Positions 11,825-26,150 are shown, counted from the stretch's first letter. The stretch: DNA of 64,000 bases from Sanghuangporus weigelae (GCA_033182465.1 CP137321.1:2356001-2420000); one strand, 5' to 3'. Translations and numbers: made by a program. The notes: generated by a model from the sequence alone, not told the origin.

Positions 11825-12841
11825 ATGGTCAGGTCGACGACGATTGTACGAGCGAGTGACGCTCTTCCACTTGCTGCCACTGTTGACGATGAGCAGGTGT
11901 GTTTTCGTTTCTACTGCATTCACGAACTTGCAAACGGATTTAATATTTGTTGATTTTTACTTGACATTTATGCGTTATGCAGACAGAGCAAGAGTTGCAA
12001 GAGCATAAACAACAGGCGAAGCTCATTTTCCGACGGATAACGCCCAACTCGGAGCCTCTTTGTTCGATTGAGAGTGGGCCGTATACTCTTCAGTGCGTCT
12101 CTCTCGCTCCTCTTCTCTCCGCCCAATTAACTCACTTACAATCTTTTGTGATGATGTTAATTAAAAACAGCTACATGATCGCGGACAACGTTGTGTACCT
12201 TACGATCGCGGATAAGTCCTACCCGCGCAAGCTGGCGTTCTCGTATTTGGATGAACTATCGAAGGAGTTCCAGAACTCGTATGGCGCGAAGGTGGAGGGC
12301 GCGCGGAAACCGTATGCTTTCGTTGGGTTTGGTACGTGCTGCTTCTGACTGTATCTGTCATATGAATATGCAGATAGAATAAGAGGCTAATTGGTTGTTC
12401 GTTCTTTTGCTCGATGGTGACGAATAGATACGTTCATGAGCAAGACTGCACGGTTGTACCAGGACACACGAACAGCGAGCGCTGCTGGCTCGCATCTTGA
12501 CAGGTTAAACGATGACTTGCAGGACGTCACGCGAATTATGACGAAAAATATGGAGGAGCTGCTTTGGCGCGGAGATTCGCTTGACCGTACGTTTCCCCCC
12601 TTCTTGTCTGGACTTGTCGTCTACCTGCTTGGCCTGCACTTTGTTTAAACCTTGATCTAGAGAGACTGACTATTTCTTGTCTTCAGGAATGTCCCATCTC
12701 TCAACTTCATTGCGTACTGAATCTGAAAAATACCGCAAAGCGGCGCGGAACATCAATTTATACGCGATGCTCCGTCAATACGCGCCGATTGGAGCGATTG
12801 TATTAGTCTTGATCGTCTTTATCTGGTGGCGATTTTTATAG
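11825..12841 (+). CDS. SEC22: vesicle SNARE SEC22
   Basis: Sec22 is the R-SNARE for traffic between ER and Golgi. The protein starts MVRSTTIVRASDALPLAATV and carries an N-terminal longin fold (AKLIFRRITPNSEPLCSIES, MIADNVVYLTIADKSYPR, LDELSKEFQNSYG). The SNARE motif follows: LDRLNDDLQDVTRIMTKNME, then LLWRGDSLDRMSHLSTSLR, where the Arg of LLWRG is the zero-layer residue. It ends in a tail anchor (APIGAIVLVLIVFIWWRFL). Five exons are separated by short introns; the first follows codon 24 (DDEQ). Length is normal for the family and every expected block is present. Confidence 0.93.
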
Positions 12842-13449
12842 AGGGGGATGTGACGTGCCGTCGTTCATCGATAGTTCGCATTTGGGCTCCCATGCTCGGC
12901 AGAGCAGTACATGCTACGTACATGGACGACATATTCATACATAATGATACACAGCCTTTATTTCTTTTTTTTCTTCGTAAATATTCTGCACATTTTCTAG
13001 TTCGTAGTTTCTACTGACGCTCCCATATTCCATGATGTATACGTATTATTCTTTTTTCTCGAAATTGATTTGTTTAACAGATTATGCACTGAAATCTGAT
13101 AAATTATTATTTGCATGAATTGAATTTGAATTTATGTACTGATTAGAGGATGGATGCAACGTGCCCTGTTGTGAGAGCCGTACAAGCCCGCAGCCCATTC
13201 ACATCATTTTTTAGTGCTCCCATTTCTTTTGCTCCTACTCCCATCATCCTCATCCCTCTGTCATATATCGTTTTCTACCGCAGAGTCAAGTGAGGTGATC
13301 TTTCGTAGCTCTCAGCGCTGGTAGAGCCACGATATTCGCGCATATAACCAGATAAAGCGCAGTCTATTTCAGTTTCACTTTCGAGCGCTAACAAGAAGCG
13401 ATCTTTGGAGATCGTCGAGAGATACCAACATCTACGAACTATTAAGAGC
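12842..13449. other. intergenic region between SEC22 and the Pro/Gln-rich gene
   Basis: This is A/T-rich 3' flank followed by a C/T-rich leader with no ATG-initiated frame of note. The open frame 12826-13017 overlaps the SEC22 stop and is not supported. Confidence 0.45.
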
Positions 13450-15998
13450 ATGTCCTACCTATACGCGACACCCGGGGGAGCTGCAACAGCCCAGTCACCG
13501 TATGGTGCGCAGCAAGCAACGGCGCATTCACCCTACATGGCTCCAGGGCAGGCACAACCAGGAGCAGGCTCGGTCTATCCGCACTCTCCGTACGTAGCTA
13601 CGACTCCGCAGACGCTCGTGCCTGCGCAGCAGGCGGGTGTGTACCCTGGACAGGCTCACCAGCCGTCCCCGATGGTCGGGCAGACGTACTTGCCGTCAGG
13701 CGGACAACTGACATATGGCACGACGGCGACTCAGGGTTCTGGTGCGATGACTGCCTCTGCTCAACCTGCTCAACCTTCTCAGCCGTTCTCGGGAAACGTC
13801 ACGCCTGGGGCGGTTACGTATACGACGACGACGGACGCGCTGGGGAGGGTTACTTATCATCATTTCAGGTAAGTTTAAGTTTACGAAGGTTTTTCGCCTT
13901 TCGCAACAATTTGGAGCTGGGCTGATTGATTTTGTGCGATCTGTCTGGATCGATAGGGCGGAGCCTGCAACGTAAGTCCTTTCTTGGTCCGGATAGGTGG
14001 ATATATGCGTGTGCTGATGAACAAATGTCTAGATATCGTTCCCCTCAAGGCGTCACGTATACAGGCATCCAGTGGGTCCCAACTGAAACGTCCTCCGTGC
14101 CTCCAGTTGGCATCGCTCCTGCTGGTCCGGTATGTATATACTGTGATGCATAAATCAAGGTTTTTGTCCTGATAGGACGTTATAGGACGTCCTAGCTTCA
14201 TTCCGTGGTCAGCTTCCGACTGCAGCTAGCCCAACTGTTCATACGGCCTCAACTACTCCTGCTGCTTCCAACGCAGGATTGGGATTAGACTATCGTGATG
14301 ATGGGAGAGATATGTACGTGCTTATTTACAGTAAAACTGAATTCGCAATATCTTATGTCATTCTTCTTTCAGGGATAGAGAAGAAAGACGTCGCAGGAGA
14401 GAAGAAAAGAAGCGCAATGCTGCTTGGGAAGCAGAGCGCGTTGCTCGCGAAAGAGCTGAAGATAGAGAGATGCGCAAAGCTCGTGAACGCGATGCGGAGA
14501 TGGAGCGTGCTTCGCGCATGAATCGTCAGAGCTATGGAGCAGGTCTCGTGGCAGATCTGAATGCTGCGCCGTATGAGCGTGAGCGTTCTCGTGTGCGAGG
14601 CGATCAACTTCGTGAAAGGGAGCTGCGCGAGCGCGAGGACCGCGAGTTTGAACGCAAGATGAGCGAACTCAATGTCAGTGGTCGCGATGGCTATCGCGGG
14701 GAGTACGGCGCACCTGGAACTCGATCTCGCCGACAATCCGTGTCTGCTCGCGCTGCACCGGGTGGTATATACGACGATCCGGCGTACGAACGCGATCCCG
14801 ATGAGTATGGAGGTTATCGCAGCAAGCGTGAACCGTCGCGTCGCCGGTCAAGCATTTACGCTGCGCCCGAGCAGCCGCTGGATCCCTACGGCCCCGGAGA
14901 GCGCAGCCGACCGGCAAGCATATATGGTGCACCAGCAGTACGCGACCGAAGTCGTCCGAGCAGCATGTATGCGCCGGAGCGTTCGCCATATCGTCGCGAC
15001 ACTGCATCACTCCAACCCGCCATCGGCCCAGATGGTGTCGAGGTATACCCGCCAGGTCATATATTGGCAGGACAGCCCGTGTCGGGCTCTGGCTTTGCAT
15101 CCTCGCGCAATCCTAGTCCTAATCTTAGGGCTGCTCCGTACCCTGGTGGTCTAGGTGGCGCTTCGCCGCGCGTTGGAGGTATGGGTTCAGCCATCTCCCC
15201 CCGTGTCGGTGCCGGGGTCATTCCAGGTGCTTCGCCGCGTATGGGAGGCGGAGCTCCTCTTGCTGGTTCTGGTGGATACGGTGGCCCGCCGGACCAACTG
15301 CTTCCGGCTCCCGAGGCGTTCAACCGCCCACTCAATCGCGCACAGACCTTCACCCCGTTCAAGGATGTGTGCGTGCAAGATTTGGAAGAGCTACTTGACG
15401 ATGTATTCCATCCCATGCCGCCTGTTTTGAGTACACACGACGTGCTTCCGGAAGATTGGGGCAGGCTCATGCACGTAAGTCTCTTGTATTTTTCTTCATT
15501 CGATTTCAAGTTTTGACCATATGCCAATTGATCTTTTTGCAGGACCTTACCCTTGCCTGGAAGGGTCGACTACCTCTTCCTGCCGACAAGCCAACCAAGC
15601 GTTCAGATCTCGTCATCGACCTTCTCGACCTCTGGAACACCATGTTCTTCGAGTCCCGCTTAGTCGAACTAGTTCTCTACAAAGGCCGGAACTGCCGATC
15701 CGGTCCAGGCACAGGCCTCCCCGAGACGCGTCTCCTACCCGAGCAGCTCTTAGCTCCCGGCGAATTCTCCAACTCGGAAGACGAGAGTGACGAAGAATCC
15801 GAGAGCGAGTATTCTGATAGATATGGGAACCACGGACGCAGGGGACATAGCCAGAGACGCGAGCTCGCGCGCGCGCAGCGGAAGAAGCAGAGAGTCGAAG
15901 AGAAGGTGCAGCGTGAGATGGAGTTGAACAAGCGGTATACTTTGTGGTTGAGGTATCTTGATCCGAGGGAGAGGGAATATAGGGAGAGGGAGTATTAA
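13450..15998 (+). CDS. conserved protein of unknown function, Pro/Gln-rich N-terminus and Arg/Glu coiled coil
   Basis: I do not recognise a named family. The N-terminal 140 residues are low-complexity Ala/Gln/Pro/Tyr (SPYGAQQATAHSPYM and similar). Small exons follow near 13957, 14032 and 14184, then an intensely charged segment (MDREERRRREEKKRN and RERELREREDREFERKM) likely to form a long charged helix. A Gly/Pro/Ser-rich stretch comes next, with repeated ASPRVGG/SPRMGGG units. The C-terminal 200 residues look folded: FTPFKDVCVQDLEELLDDVF, then LTLAWKGRLPLPADKP and LVIDLLDLWNTMFFESRLVE. The end is again charged (EREYREREY). The folded part near the end is the only likely domain. Start is the ATG at 13450, with an alternative upstream frame lacking ATG. 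The gene is real by its clean splice joins; its role is unknown. Confidence 0.8.
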
Positions 15999-16550
15999 AT
16001 CGGAATGATTCTTGGGGATTTCAAGCTGTGAAGAAAATTGATTTTAAACGGACGGAACTATCTTTGATATCCCGATATCCAATGTACTTTTTGTATCTCT
16101 GTTTTGTCTTCCCTGTACATTAGGTCTACGTATGCTCTGTGCTATGGATTGTATATTATGATCTACCAGCGAGGTAACAGCGGTGCGCCTTTCTCGACGA
16201 GTTTCATTCAAAGTCGGGATCTCAAGACAAACGTTCTGAGGCTTCAATGCGAGGGTGCAGTATATTGTGTGGGTCTATATGCAAAATGTGTACCAAGAAA
16301 GCAAGAGGGAAATACAGCGCAACAGAATTCGATGCCAAGACAGATAGCAAGATCAGACTATGAAAATGATGAGTATGCGATATACCGTTCGAGAAGACAA
16401 GAGGAAGTTCATAAGCGAAGCTGATAGCAGAACAAGATAGTAGTATGAAAAATATGGACGGGTGAGTGGATGGGTATGTTGTATGAATGCAAGAAGACAA
16501 GATCTAGACAAGAAGGTATGCAACCAGGAAATTTCGACAGATCCTTCTAT
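15999..16550. other. intergenic region between convergent genes
   Basis: This is the 3' flank of the charged-helix gene and of the MYND gene. The short open frames on both strands (16104-16424, 16222-16500) look like chance. Nothing else was seen. Confidence 0.5.
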
Positions 16551-18903
16551 CTAATTGATTTTAGATCGTTCTCTCATAGTGGCTTTTTCACGAACGACGA
16601 CTTCGAGGACTTTTTTCCGAAACTCGCCAGTTTTGCCTTCCAAAATCATTTGCGGTGTCAGTCCAGTCCGAAAAGCGAGTTCGTCTACGACGCTCCATGC
16701 CGTCTTTTGCTCCTTTTCCTTTTTATTGCTAGTTTTATCGTTCACAGCGAGATAAGGCGTCACTAGGCTCTTTCGCTTGTGCGAGTCTGGACAGCGCGTA
16801 CCGAATGGAGAGCAGAAATAGGGCGGAGTCCAGTGGAAATATTGAGAATGCGTGGTATGCGCCCCGTCTATGTATTCACGCGTCAGCAGACTCCCACAGC
16901 TGCCGTCGTGCAGGCGGAAATTGTCGAAACATTCTTCTTGAATGGAAGTATTTGAATCCACTTCTTCCGAAGAGGTGTGTTCTACTTTTATTTCGTTTGC
17001 TGGACAGACGTTCAGTTGCGGCGGATAAGTACTGTAGTCTATGATCACACAGACACACTGAAATGGGAGAGTAGGGCATTTCTGTTCTGCCAGTTCGCGA
17101 AAGCCGATGAAATGGCGACGCGCATCGTGCGCTGCTAGGCGTCGTCGGAACATGGGTGCTGCCCACTTGGGAAGCGGTCCATCTAAAGGAAAATATATGA
17201 GTGAAAGACGAAAGAAAGCGGGATTGTTTTTCTGACTTACATTTCTTTCCTTTTAGTGTCTTGCATTCGGTTTTGTGATCTTTCCAGCCGGACGTCTGAC
17301 ATTCTTTGGAGCAGTACCCGACAGTTCTGCACCCTCCACAGAATAATAAGGAACCTGGTTTTTTGTTGTCAGGCACCTTTGAGCACTATTCATTTAGAAA
17401 TAAGCATCAGTCAGACCTTTGGAGGAAGATGACAAGAAGCTGAATTATGGGACATACCTTATAGCATCCCTTCCGATATCCAGCGACCTCAAAGTAGCAA
17501 TAGAACAGATATTGCTCAAAGAATCGATTAATAAAGGTCATCCATGCGGATTTGAGATCGCTGCTCATGATTCGGGAATGCTCTTGTGAAGGGAGAGAGG
17601 ATAATGCTTCTTCACATGTGAAAATCACAGATGGATCGGCCAAGTGGACTGGAAGATGTAAAGTCAGAAGGTCCTGGATGAAGGGCGCACGTTTCAATTC
17701 GTCGTATTGGGCAATGAAGTGAAAGTAACGAGTCTGCAAGGCTCTTAACAGCCAGACTCGTCCGTCTTGTGGCTCCCAGTATAAAGAAAAGACACGTATG
17801 CATTCGCGAAAGTCCGCTATGATTGAGATATATCTATCTTTATTGTTGGCGATTGTCTCAAATAGCTTGTATACGGAGTCTGCACCCCGAGCTTTGAGAG
17901 CCAAAGATAATGGATGGCCACGGACTGAAGCGATGGATATCATAATACCGGCACAGGCAGGAGTAACGCCAGGTATGTATCCTCTCGCGATCTGCTCTAA
18001 TATAGGATCGAGAAACGCTTCTGGCGTTCCTTGAGCCACCGAAAGGATTACATCTAATGGCCGGGGACGGTTGTCGCGTCCAAGAAGATAAATAGCGAGG
18101 TATGGAATACATGAAATCCTACTGCACTCTGCACGAGCGCGCAGAAAAACGTACATGGCCAATTCGATTGCGATGGGATCGAAAGCGATGCGCATGAATT
18201 CGTCACTCGTGGCGGTCAACCTATATATACCCATAAAGAGCATCGTGAGTTCTTCTTCACCGATTATCCTGCCTGGTGTAGCTCTGAGACGTCGTTCGTA
18301 CGGGAAAGAATTCCTTATGTAATAGACATTTGCCCATGTCAATATTGATGGCCACGCCTGCAGGATAGGCTCCAAAGGCGGTTGTTCGAAATGTGGAAGA
18401 CAAAATACAAGTGCTCCACATATAGCCGCAAATGACGTCTCGGCGAGACGCAACTGATGTTCATCCGCCTTGTCGGGAGGGCAACTGTTTGTTATATGAG
18501 TCGTAAGTATCTCTAGAATCTTCGGATAAATCGACTCGGGGAGCTCGTCGAACGTGAGGGCACGTATGGCCGCTTCGCACGATGGCAAGCATCCGTTTTT
18601 TGCATTTTCTAATAACTTCAAAAAGTACAAGTGTGTCGTCATCGGTCTGCGAGGCGTTATTTGAAGAAAATTGAGGTATACCTGTTCTAGGTCGTGCTTT
18701 CGCGCTTTATCGAGAGCTGGCCCTTCCTCTACTGTGTGCGAAACAACAATTTTCCTCCGTCCATCCAGTGCTAGAGCGGCCAGTACATTTTCCATCGGGA
18801 ATTGCGTGCTGACGGTTTTGGATGGTAAGAGACAGATTCGATTTCGTGACTCGAAGTTTACAAAAGGTTGAAGTTCGGTCCCGCATCTTTCCACCACCAT
18901 CAT
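16551..18903 (-). CDS. MYND-type zinc finger protein
   Basis: A large helical region of about 450 residues comes first (from MENVLAALALDGRRK through YLAIYLLGRDNRPRPLDVIL). A MYND finger follows: the first Cys pair (CYKC) spans an exon junction near 17457/17386, then LLFCGGCRTVGYCSKECQ and WKDHKTECKTLKG. The C-terminal exon (ending at 16551) contains FRRRLAAHDARRHFIGFREL and a basic tail (KEKEQKTAWSVVDELAFRTG). MYND fingers bind proline-rich peptides. Many agaricomycete genomes hold large sets of such proteins with unknown roles. Start is the first ATG in frame (18903), but the downstream ATG at 18795 fits equally well. Confidence 0.82.
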
Positions 18904-19399
18904 CGTGGGTAAATCCCACACCAACCCATAACTTACGGTATTCTTACACTTTCTTTCATGAATAGACCGTCACTATAACTATTGTCCGCAAGTCACCAAG
19001 CCTGTCTTTCTACAATAAACACTTTGATCACTGCACGTGCAGAAGCAAAAATAGTATTGGATTCAGAACTTTGCTTCATTCATAACTCTGGCAGAGTTCA
19101 TCTGTTTGGTAAACAGTGTTCGAACTTTTGAAATGAATCAGACATAGAGTTTCGCTGCTCAATATCATGGGATCCTATTATGTATCGCGCCGGGCAAGGT
19201 TAAATATAAGACCCTCTAGAAGTTTGGTCGGAATGAGAGATCAGTCAATCACGGTTAGTTTCTTGCATTCCATCAAAATTCTTGTAGAAGGTATGAAATC
19301 CATTCTTGTCCGGTGTGTATATGAAGCCGACATTGCAGCCTTTCATAGATGATCACTATCATTAGCAAGCGGACATAAATTACACCACTCAACAACAAA
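18904..19399. other. intergenic region with the MYND gene promoter
   Basis: It contains a perfect 12-base palindrome with a central CACGTG at 19031-19042, 128 bases upstream of the MYND start. The remaining 350 bases toward the KRR1 stop show no gene. Confidence 0.45.
19031..19042. promoter_or_regulatory. palindromic E-box CTGCACGTGCAG
   Basis: This is a perfect 12-base palindrome around CACGTG, 128 bases upstream of the MYND-protein start codon. CACGTG is the binding core of basic helix-loop-helix factors; the factor here is unknown. Confidence 0.4.
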
Positions 19400-21005
<1,606 letters not shown>

Positions 21006-21145
21006 GGCTAAGTGGCGGTAAGAGTGAAAAGATTACTCAAAAGTGATCGCCGATCTTTCAGGTCTTCCCGCCGATCCTGAGGGCGAACACATCATCTCTT
21101 CAACATAAACCATTCCAATCTTCCCGCTCTTCCCCAACAATAATC
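21006..21145. promoter_or_regulatory. 140-base divergent promoter between KRR1 and the NCBP3-like gene
   Basis: Only 140 bases separate the two start codons, so both transcripts must start from a shared compact promoter. I saw no CACGTG or TATA motif in it. Confidence 0.55.
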
Positions 21146-22477
21146 ATGGACGCCTATCTCGAGGAAGTCCCTGAAGTCAACATTTCGACATCTCTTTCAT
21201 ACGACGAGGGAATAACATATGAAGAGCAAGTTGCTGCTCTCCCTCCCGAATTGCCACGAAACGAGTCTTCTGCACTCGCAGGTCGCATCAGTACGAACAA
21301 GGTGTATCTACCACCCGAGAGTATGTCAAAGGGAAAGGTGCGAGTCGTCTCCGGGTGAACGAAATGCGTGCGTCGGTCGTCTGACGTCGAAAGTTTTCGC
21401 CACGCCGTTTCCATACCCGGTCTTCAAACTAATTGGCCTTTTCTCATCAACTTAATCTTGAAAGCGCAAAAGAGGCGACGAGGAATATGAAGATATGGAA
21501 GAGGATGAAAGTGTAGACGCAGGTACCGGTTCTACTTGAACCATTCTCAGTCCTTTTTTGTCTAACAAGATGAGACTTATTCAGTTCCCGATGGATTACG
21601 TCCCAATGCTCTATATCTCCGTGGTTCGCCCATAACGCACCTGCCCACGAACAACATCTTTGCGTATGCAAGGCATTTTGACCTTAATCCTGTGGGCCTC
21701 GAGTGGATCGACGATACCTCCTGCGTCCTTATTTTTCCAACCAATGCTGCATGCCGTGCTGCTCTCGAAGCACTTCGCAGGACGCCTTCTGAAGAGCCCG
21801 ACTTCGACGATTGTGTTTCTGCAAAGCCGGTCCCAGTGATTATATGGTCCGTGGAGGATCGGGTCAACAAGACACTGGGAAAATCCGACGAAATGGAGGG
21901 TGTCTTGCTGATTCGCATAGCACGAAACTCAGACAAGAAATCCCGTGGTGCGAAATATCGTAGTGGTTTCTATCAGAAGCACGGAATGGATGCAGGCAAA
22001 GATCCGAATGCGCATTCCATCGGTCGCGCTCCAGAGAACGGAGATGCATCTAAGCGTAAGCCCGGACCTGAAGGCGACGAGGAAGAGCGCCGCCAGCTTG
22101 ATGAGGAACTCGACGATTTCCTGCGCCGAGACGATCTCACACCGTCCCCTCCTCCGTCTAAAATGCGCTCAGACTGGATGACGAAGGATGGGCGCTCGAT
22201 GTTCGGCGCGGCTACGGCCAAGCTTCTCGAACGGACGTCGTTAACGCGTGTACCTTCTGATGATGATGAATATGCGGGGCCAACCCGGACACGCCGGAAA
22301 AGGGGTGGCAAGGGACGAACGCAAGAATCATTGATTGAAAGGATCTCTGAACTTCCTCCTGCACGTCGACGAAAGCACGAGAATGGAGAGACGCGGTTAG
22401 GACGTTATGAACCGGCACAGAAAACTCGTGAGGAGCTGGACGACGAGTTAGAGGCATTTCTTCATGGGCGTAACTGA
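21146..22477 (+). CDS. NCBP3-like nuclear cap-binding/RNA export protein
   Basis: NCBP3 (DUF2414 family) is an RNA-binding subunit associated with the nuclear cap-binding complex and mRNA export in animals. After an acidic first exon (MDAYLEEVPEVNISTS) and a small exon (RKRGDEEYEDMEEDE), the RRM-like domain appears as ALYLRGSPITHLPTNNIFAY, then GLEWIDDTSCVLIFP. The WxDDTSC signature is characteristic of the family. The rest is charged and disordered, with two copies of a leucine/acidic motif (RRQLDEELDDFLRRD and TREELDDELEAFLHG). These resemble the UAP56-binding motif of export factors. Start is the ATG at 21146; three introns precede the long last exon. Family assignment is from memory of the signature; function is inferred. 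Confidence 0.75.
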
Positions 22478-22631
22478 GCATTTATCTGTATCCTTTATAC
22501 ATCCATCCTTTTTGGCAGCCCGGCGAACATGTACGGATTAAATGTATTGCACCCCTCTCAATTTTTTCGAAATATTGAAACGGTTTATTTTATTTTTGGT
22601 AAATGCATTTTTTTTCTTTTCTTGACGCGTG

Positions 22632-22639
22632 CACGTGAT
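22632..22639 (+). promoter_or_regulatory. extended E-box CACGTGAT
   Basis: It lies about 70 bases upstream of the start codon at 22706. The same eight bases occur upstream of ESF2 (26058-26065, reverse orientation) and EAF (36169-36176). ATCACGTG fits the RTCACGTG consensus bound by Cbf1/USF-type factors. Confidence 0.4.
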
Positions 22640-22705
22640 GCTTCAGACGTGTCGAGTGGCACTTCAACTTGAACCTTTACTTCGACGATAACGAGCCAGC
22701 GAACT

Positions 22706-24268
22706 ATGAACAGAGCAAAGCTTCCGTTCGACTCAGGCCAACAATCGTGCCTGTCGCCGTCTGCAGTGCGGGACGATGAAGACGACGACGGACAGCTAAC
22801 TCCTCTTTGTCATCCTAATGCCCAAGCAGAGTCCTCTGGTTCTTTCTTCTCTCGCGTTAAACAGACACTCAGCAGCTCGCCTCTCGGTAATATTCTTGGT
22901 CAAAACAACTCGACTTCTGTACACTCGAATAACTTAGATGCAAAGGGTAACAACTACAGTCTCAAGTTGACTCGGAATCGCGAAGTCCAGACATCGCAAG
23001 ATAATTCTCCTGCATTAACGCCGCGCTGCGTTCCCAGAACTAAACATGTCTTTACGCCTGTACCTGGTTATTTTCATTCTCATTCTCGCTCTGGTACTGA
23101 AGGCTCCACGCAGTCTGATGACTTTTCGGACTCTGGCTCTCCCTCTGTTTTTGCTTCGTCGTTTTCGGCTTCGTGTTTCTCTCCGCTTTCGCTTACTTCG
23201 CATCCCGCTCTGGCGACATTTGCACACGAAAGTGACTCGGACGACAAGTGGTCTCCTGTCTTGACATCTCCGTCTGAAGCGCAAAGCACGCCCCCGCTTA
23301 CGCCTGCTACATCCCTCTACGATATGACAATCATTCAGAATCCGAAGAGCGCATACAGCCAGACAAGATCCCAGAGGTCAGCTTCTATCTCCATTCGCGA
23401 TGAAGAAAGTATGCATAGCAGCCCAGACGAAAAGAAGGGAAAGAAACCTGCCCAACCATTCGTGAGTGCCACTTAAACACAAGCTGTTATTTGTATAAGA
23501 TAAGAACAAGCGCAATGATTATGTATCCGAAAAGCCATACGACACTCTGCTTGCAGATATATCTGGTCCTTTGGCCCCATGCGACACAAAGATTGAAGCT
23601 GTGAATGCTGATGATGACATCGGAGGCTGGTGGGGTCTGGAATACACACTTGAATTGAGTCGCAGAGATAGTCATGCGTCGGATACTTCCACCGGAGAAC
23701 ATTCAAAGGTCTGTCTGTAATTCGGCTACAATTGTTTGAAGCTGACCCTATGCAGAGTCACGAGTCCTGGGCTGCCATTCACCAAGGCGCCATATCGCCA
23801 GTCTGTGAGGATGCTAACTTCCAGGACTGGCAGCGCTGGCACCGAACCCTCGACAAGATGGAACTTCGTCGTCGTAGGAAGCGTACTATTGATTTCATTG
23901 AGGAGTCGGAGCATTTTTCAAGTCTATATCTTGATGAGATGCTCGCCCAGCGTGCCATCCAGATACATGTCCGTCTACACCAGACATTTTCTTCCCTGTC
24001 TTCGTAATTCATCAATTGCGCTTTCTAGGAGGAGTTACTTACCGAAGACGAGATCTATGACGCGTTAGTTTGGGTTGAATATGCTGCCGAACGTCGTCCG
24101 GTCGGTCCCTCTGCATTCACGGTGTATTTTTTGATAATGACCGCCGTGTTCCAGGATCCATTCGTTCCTCCAGAAAAGCATAACCTTAGCTGGGTGCTCA
24201 AGAGCCATCGCTCGTTAGCGTGCTTACGCGAGTTGCAGGACGTCGGCTCTGATGACGAGCAGGAGTGA
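22706..24268 (+). CDS. serine-rich conserved protein of unknown function
   Basis: I do not recognise a family. The N-terminal 250 residues are Ser/Thr/Pro-rich and probably disordered (SVFASSFSASCFSPLSLTS). The C-terminal 200 residues look folded: NKRNDYVSEKPYDTLLADIS, then DDDIGGWWGLEYTLELSRRD, WHRTLDKMELRRRRKRTIDF and FSSLYLDEMLAQRAIQIH. It ends CLRELQDVGSDDEQE. Introns near 23463, 23710, 23970 and 24100 join in frame. The folded C-terminal half with the GGWWGLEYTLE block is the part to use for comparison. A nuclear or regulatory role is possible but not shown. Confidence 0.75.
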
Positions 24269-26150
24269 AATGAAGGATTTTCGTGCTGCAGAAGCCCGTC
24301 TTCGAGTGACGGGTTTATAGCTTTTGTGGTATGAACCGCTAGGCTCTCACGAGAGATACCAGCTTGTACGTTCAATGCCAGTTTTGCAGAAATAAGCCTT
24401 TAAGATTTGAGCCTCGTTCTCTTATCATTCATATCGATAGTCACTTCGGGAAGTGTATTGATTCTCCATTTTTTTGAAGCGGAGGGAAAGTTCATTAATG
24501 ATTATTTCGAGATGCGTGGAATTTGATATGTACAGTAGCTGTGTATTAGATTAGAGCCTTCCAAGATTATACGAAATTAAGCAATGATAAGCAATGGGGA
24601 TGTCCCAAACATCGAACTCTAGATGTTACTGTCTACTCGAAGCCGACGAGCGTTTAGTTTGGCGGTGTAGGATGCCTTCAATAAGAGGATCGGAACATAC
24701 AGATCAAGACTCGCCCATGGCAGAACGTTTTGCCAGCAGAGACCAAATTGGTCATCAAGCCTCTGAAGTGTGCGTAAAGCATCCAACCATCCTACGACTC
24801 GGCATCTGATTCTGCTGATGTAGCCTATACCTTCTGTATCCTCTCCTTCGCTCAAAACACCTGGCAGAGGCGACTCTAGTCTGTCACTAGACGACCCTCT
24901 TCCTGAAACAAAGAATGTCAGGCATATCGGGACAGGAGAATGAGCTGCAAAGGTTATTGCAATCCCATAGCACCCTCTAGCTCTCTAGCGAGACGAGAAA
25001 ACCCGGAGTTTCTACAGCCCATCGAACGAACCTGTGGTGGGAACGACATTGCAGCGGTTTCTGATGTCAAAGAAACGAGGGGATATTCCGAGGTTCGCTG
25101 TGAATACGAGAAGATCTACGAGAATTCTCGTTAGCTTAACAAGCGCTTTCCGCGCGCACACATAGACCATGAAACACACCAGCGAGCAGTTGCGTAGAGC
25201 GCACCTGTCTCCACCAACATTTCAATCTGCACGACGAGCACCACGCGTATGCGGGCAATTAAGGCAAGGATAATATTACAAATTTGGCGAGCCAGGCCAG
25301 GTCACCATCAGGACCAAAAGCGCAGTACATGCCATATTAAGTCGAAACCCTCCGTCAGTTCGCAACTATCAACCCATTCCTTCCATGAAGACGATGGTCA
25401 TGAACTATGGCAAGCTAGTCGGGAACAAGTCTCCCCCTCGCGAGTAGTCAGATTTTTTTTTTAAATCTCAATGCAGGTGTCATTTTGCAATGACGTTGAC
25501 CCTTCCTGCCATGGCTCGCACGCGTACGCTGAGGCAGATAACGTGTCCGCATGAAATACTGAATATGAGGGTTAGAAATCACGAAAAAAACCAGGTTCCC
25601 CCACGGGATGACGATACCGCCAAAAGATTCCTCTTCGAGGTCCCTGGGAACGCATACCAAACATGGTCCATGAAAATTTTCACAATCCATCCCACCCAGG
25701 CGTGAAAGCGAGATGATACTGATCATCGATTCCACCGGATGACAGTTCCATTACGAATGACAGTTATCAACTGAGAAGAGGTCTGTCAGTATGGTGCTCT
25801 GTTGCTGGCGAGAAAGACAAACAGAAAGGGGAGAGGCTCAGAAAGAGTACAAGCAGCCAAGGGTTTTTTTCGACACGTCTCCGTCAGTCCTTGAAGAACT
25901 GACAGCCGTTCGGTGGTAATACCAACTTTCGCACATCATCGGGAAGGAAGAGGAGAGGTACATGTACTCACTTTCGGATGAAAGACATGATGGTAGAATA
26001 CGACTGAAAGGGCTCAGGCGATTCAGGCGATTTTTTAATTTTTTAAACCGTCTCCGAATCACGTGAGAGATCGCTAACGGATTTCAAATTTGTTTTTGCT
26101 ATTTCTGCTTCAATCTCGATTATTTAGTAGGTGAAACTTGCTTCGACTAG
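24269..26150. other. 1.9 kb region without a clear gene
   Basis: Two stretches may hide small minus-strand genes. (a) From an ATG at 25049, an open frame MSFPPQVRSMGCRNSG switches by an unproven splice to a second frame that runs to a stop at 24619 (IRCRVVGWLDALRTLQRLDD, then CWQNVLPWASLDLYVPIL). (b) At about 25991, MSFIRK is followed at once by a strong GTGAGT donor and is preceded by a good promoter, but I could not find convincing downstream exons. Neither is supported enough to call. The rest shows nothing. Confidence 0.35.
26058..26065 (-). promoter_or_regulatory. extended E-box ATCACGTG
   Basis: It lies 86 bases upstream of the ESF2 start codon; its reverse complement CACGTGAT also occurs at 22632 and 36169. 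It could serve ESF2 and the possible small gene on the other strand. Confidence 0.4.
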
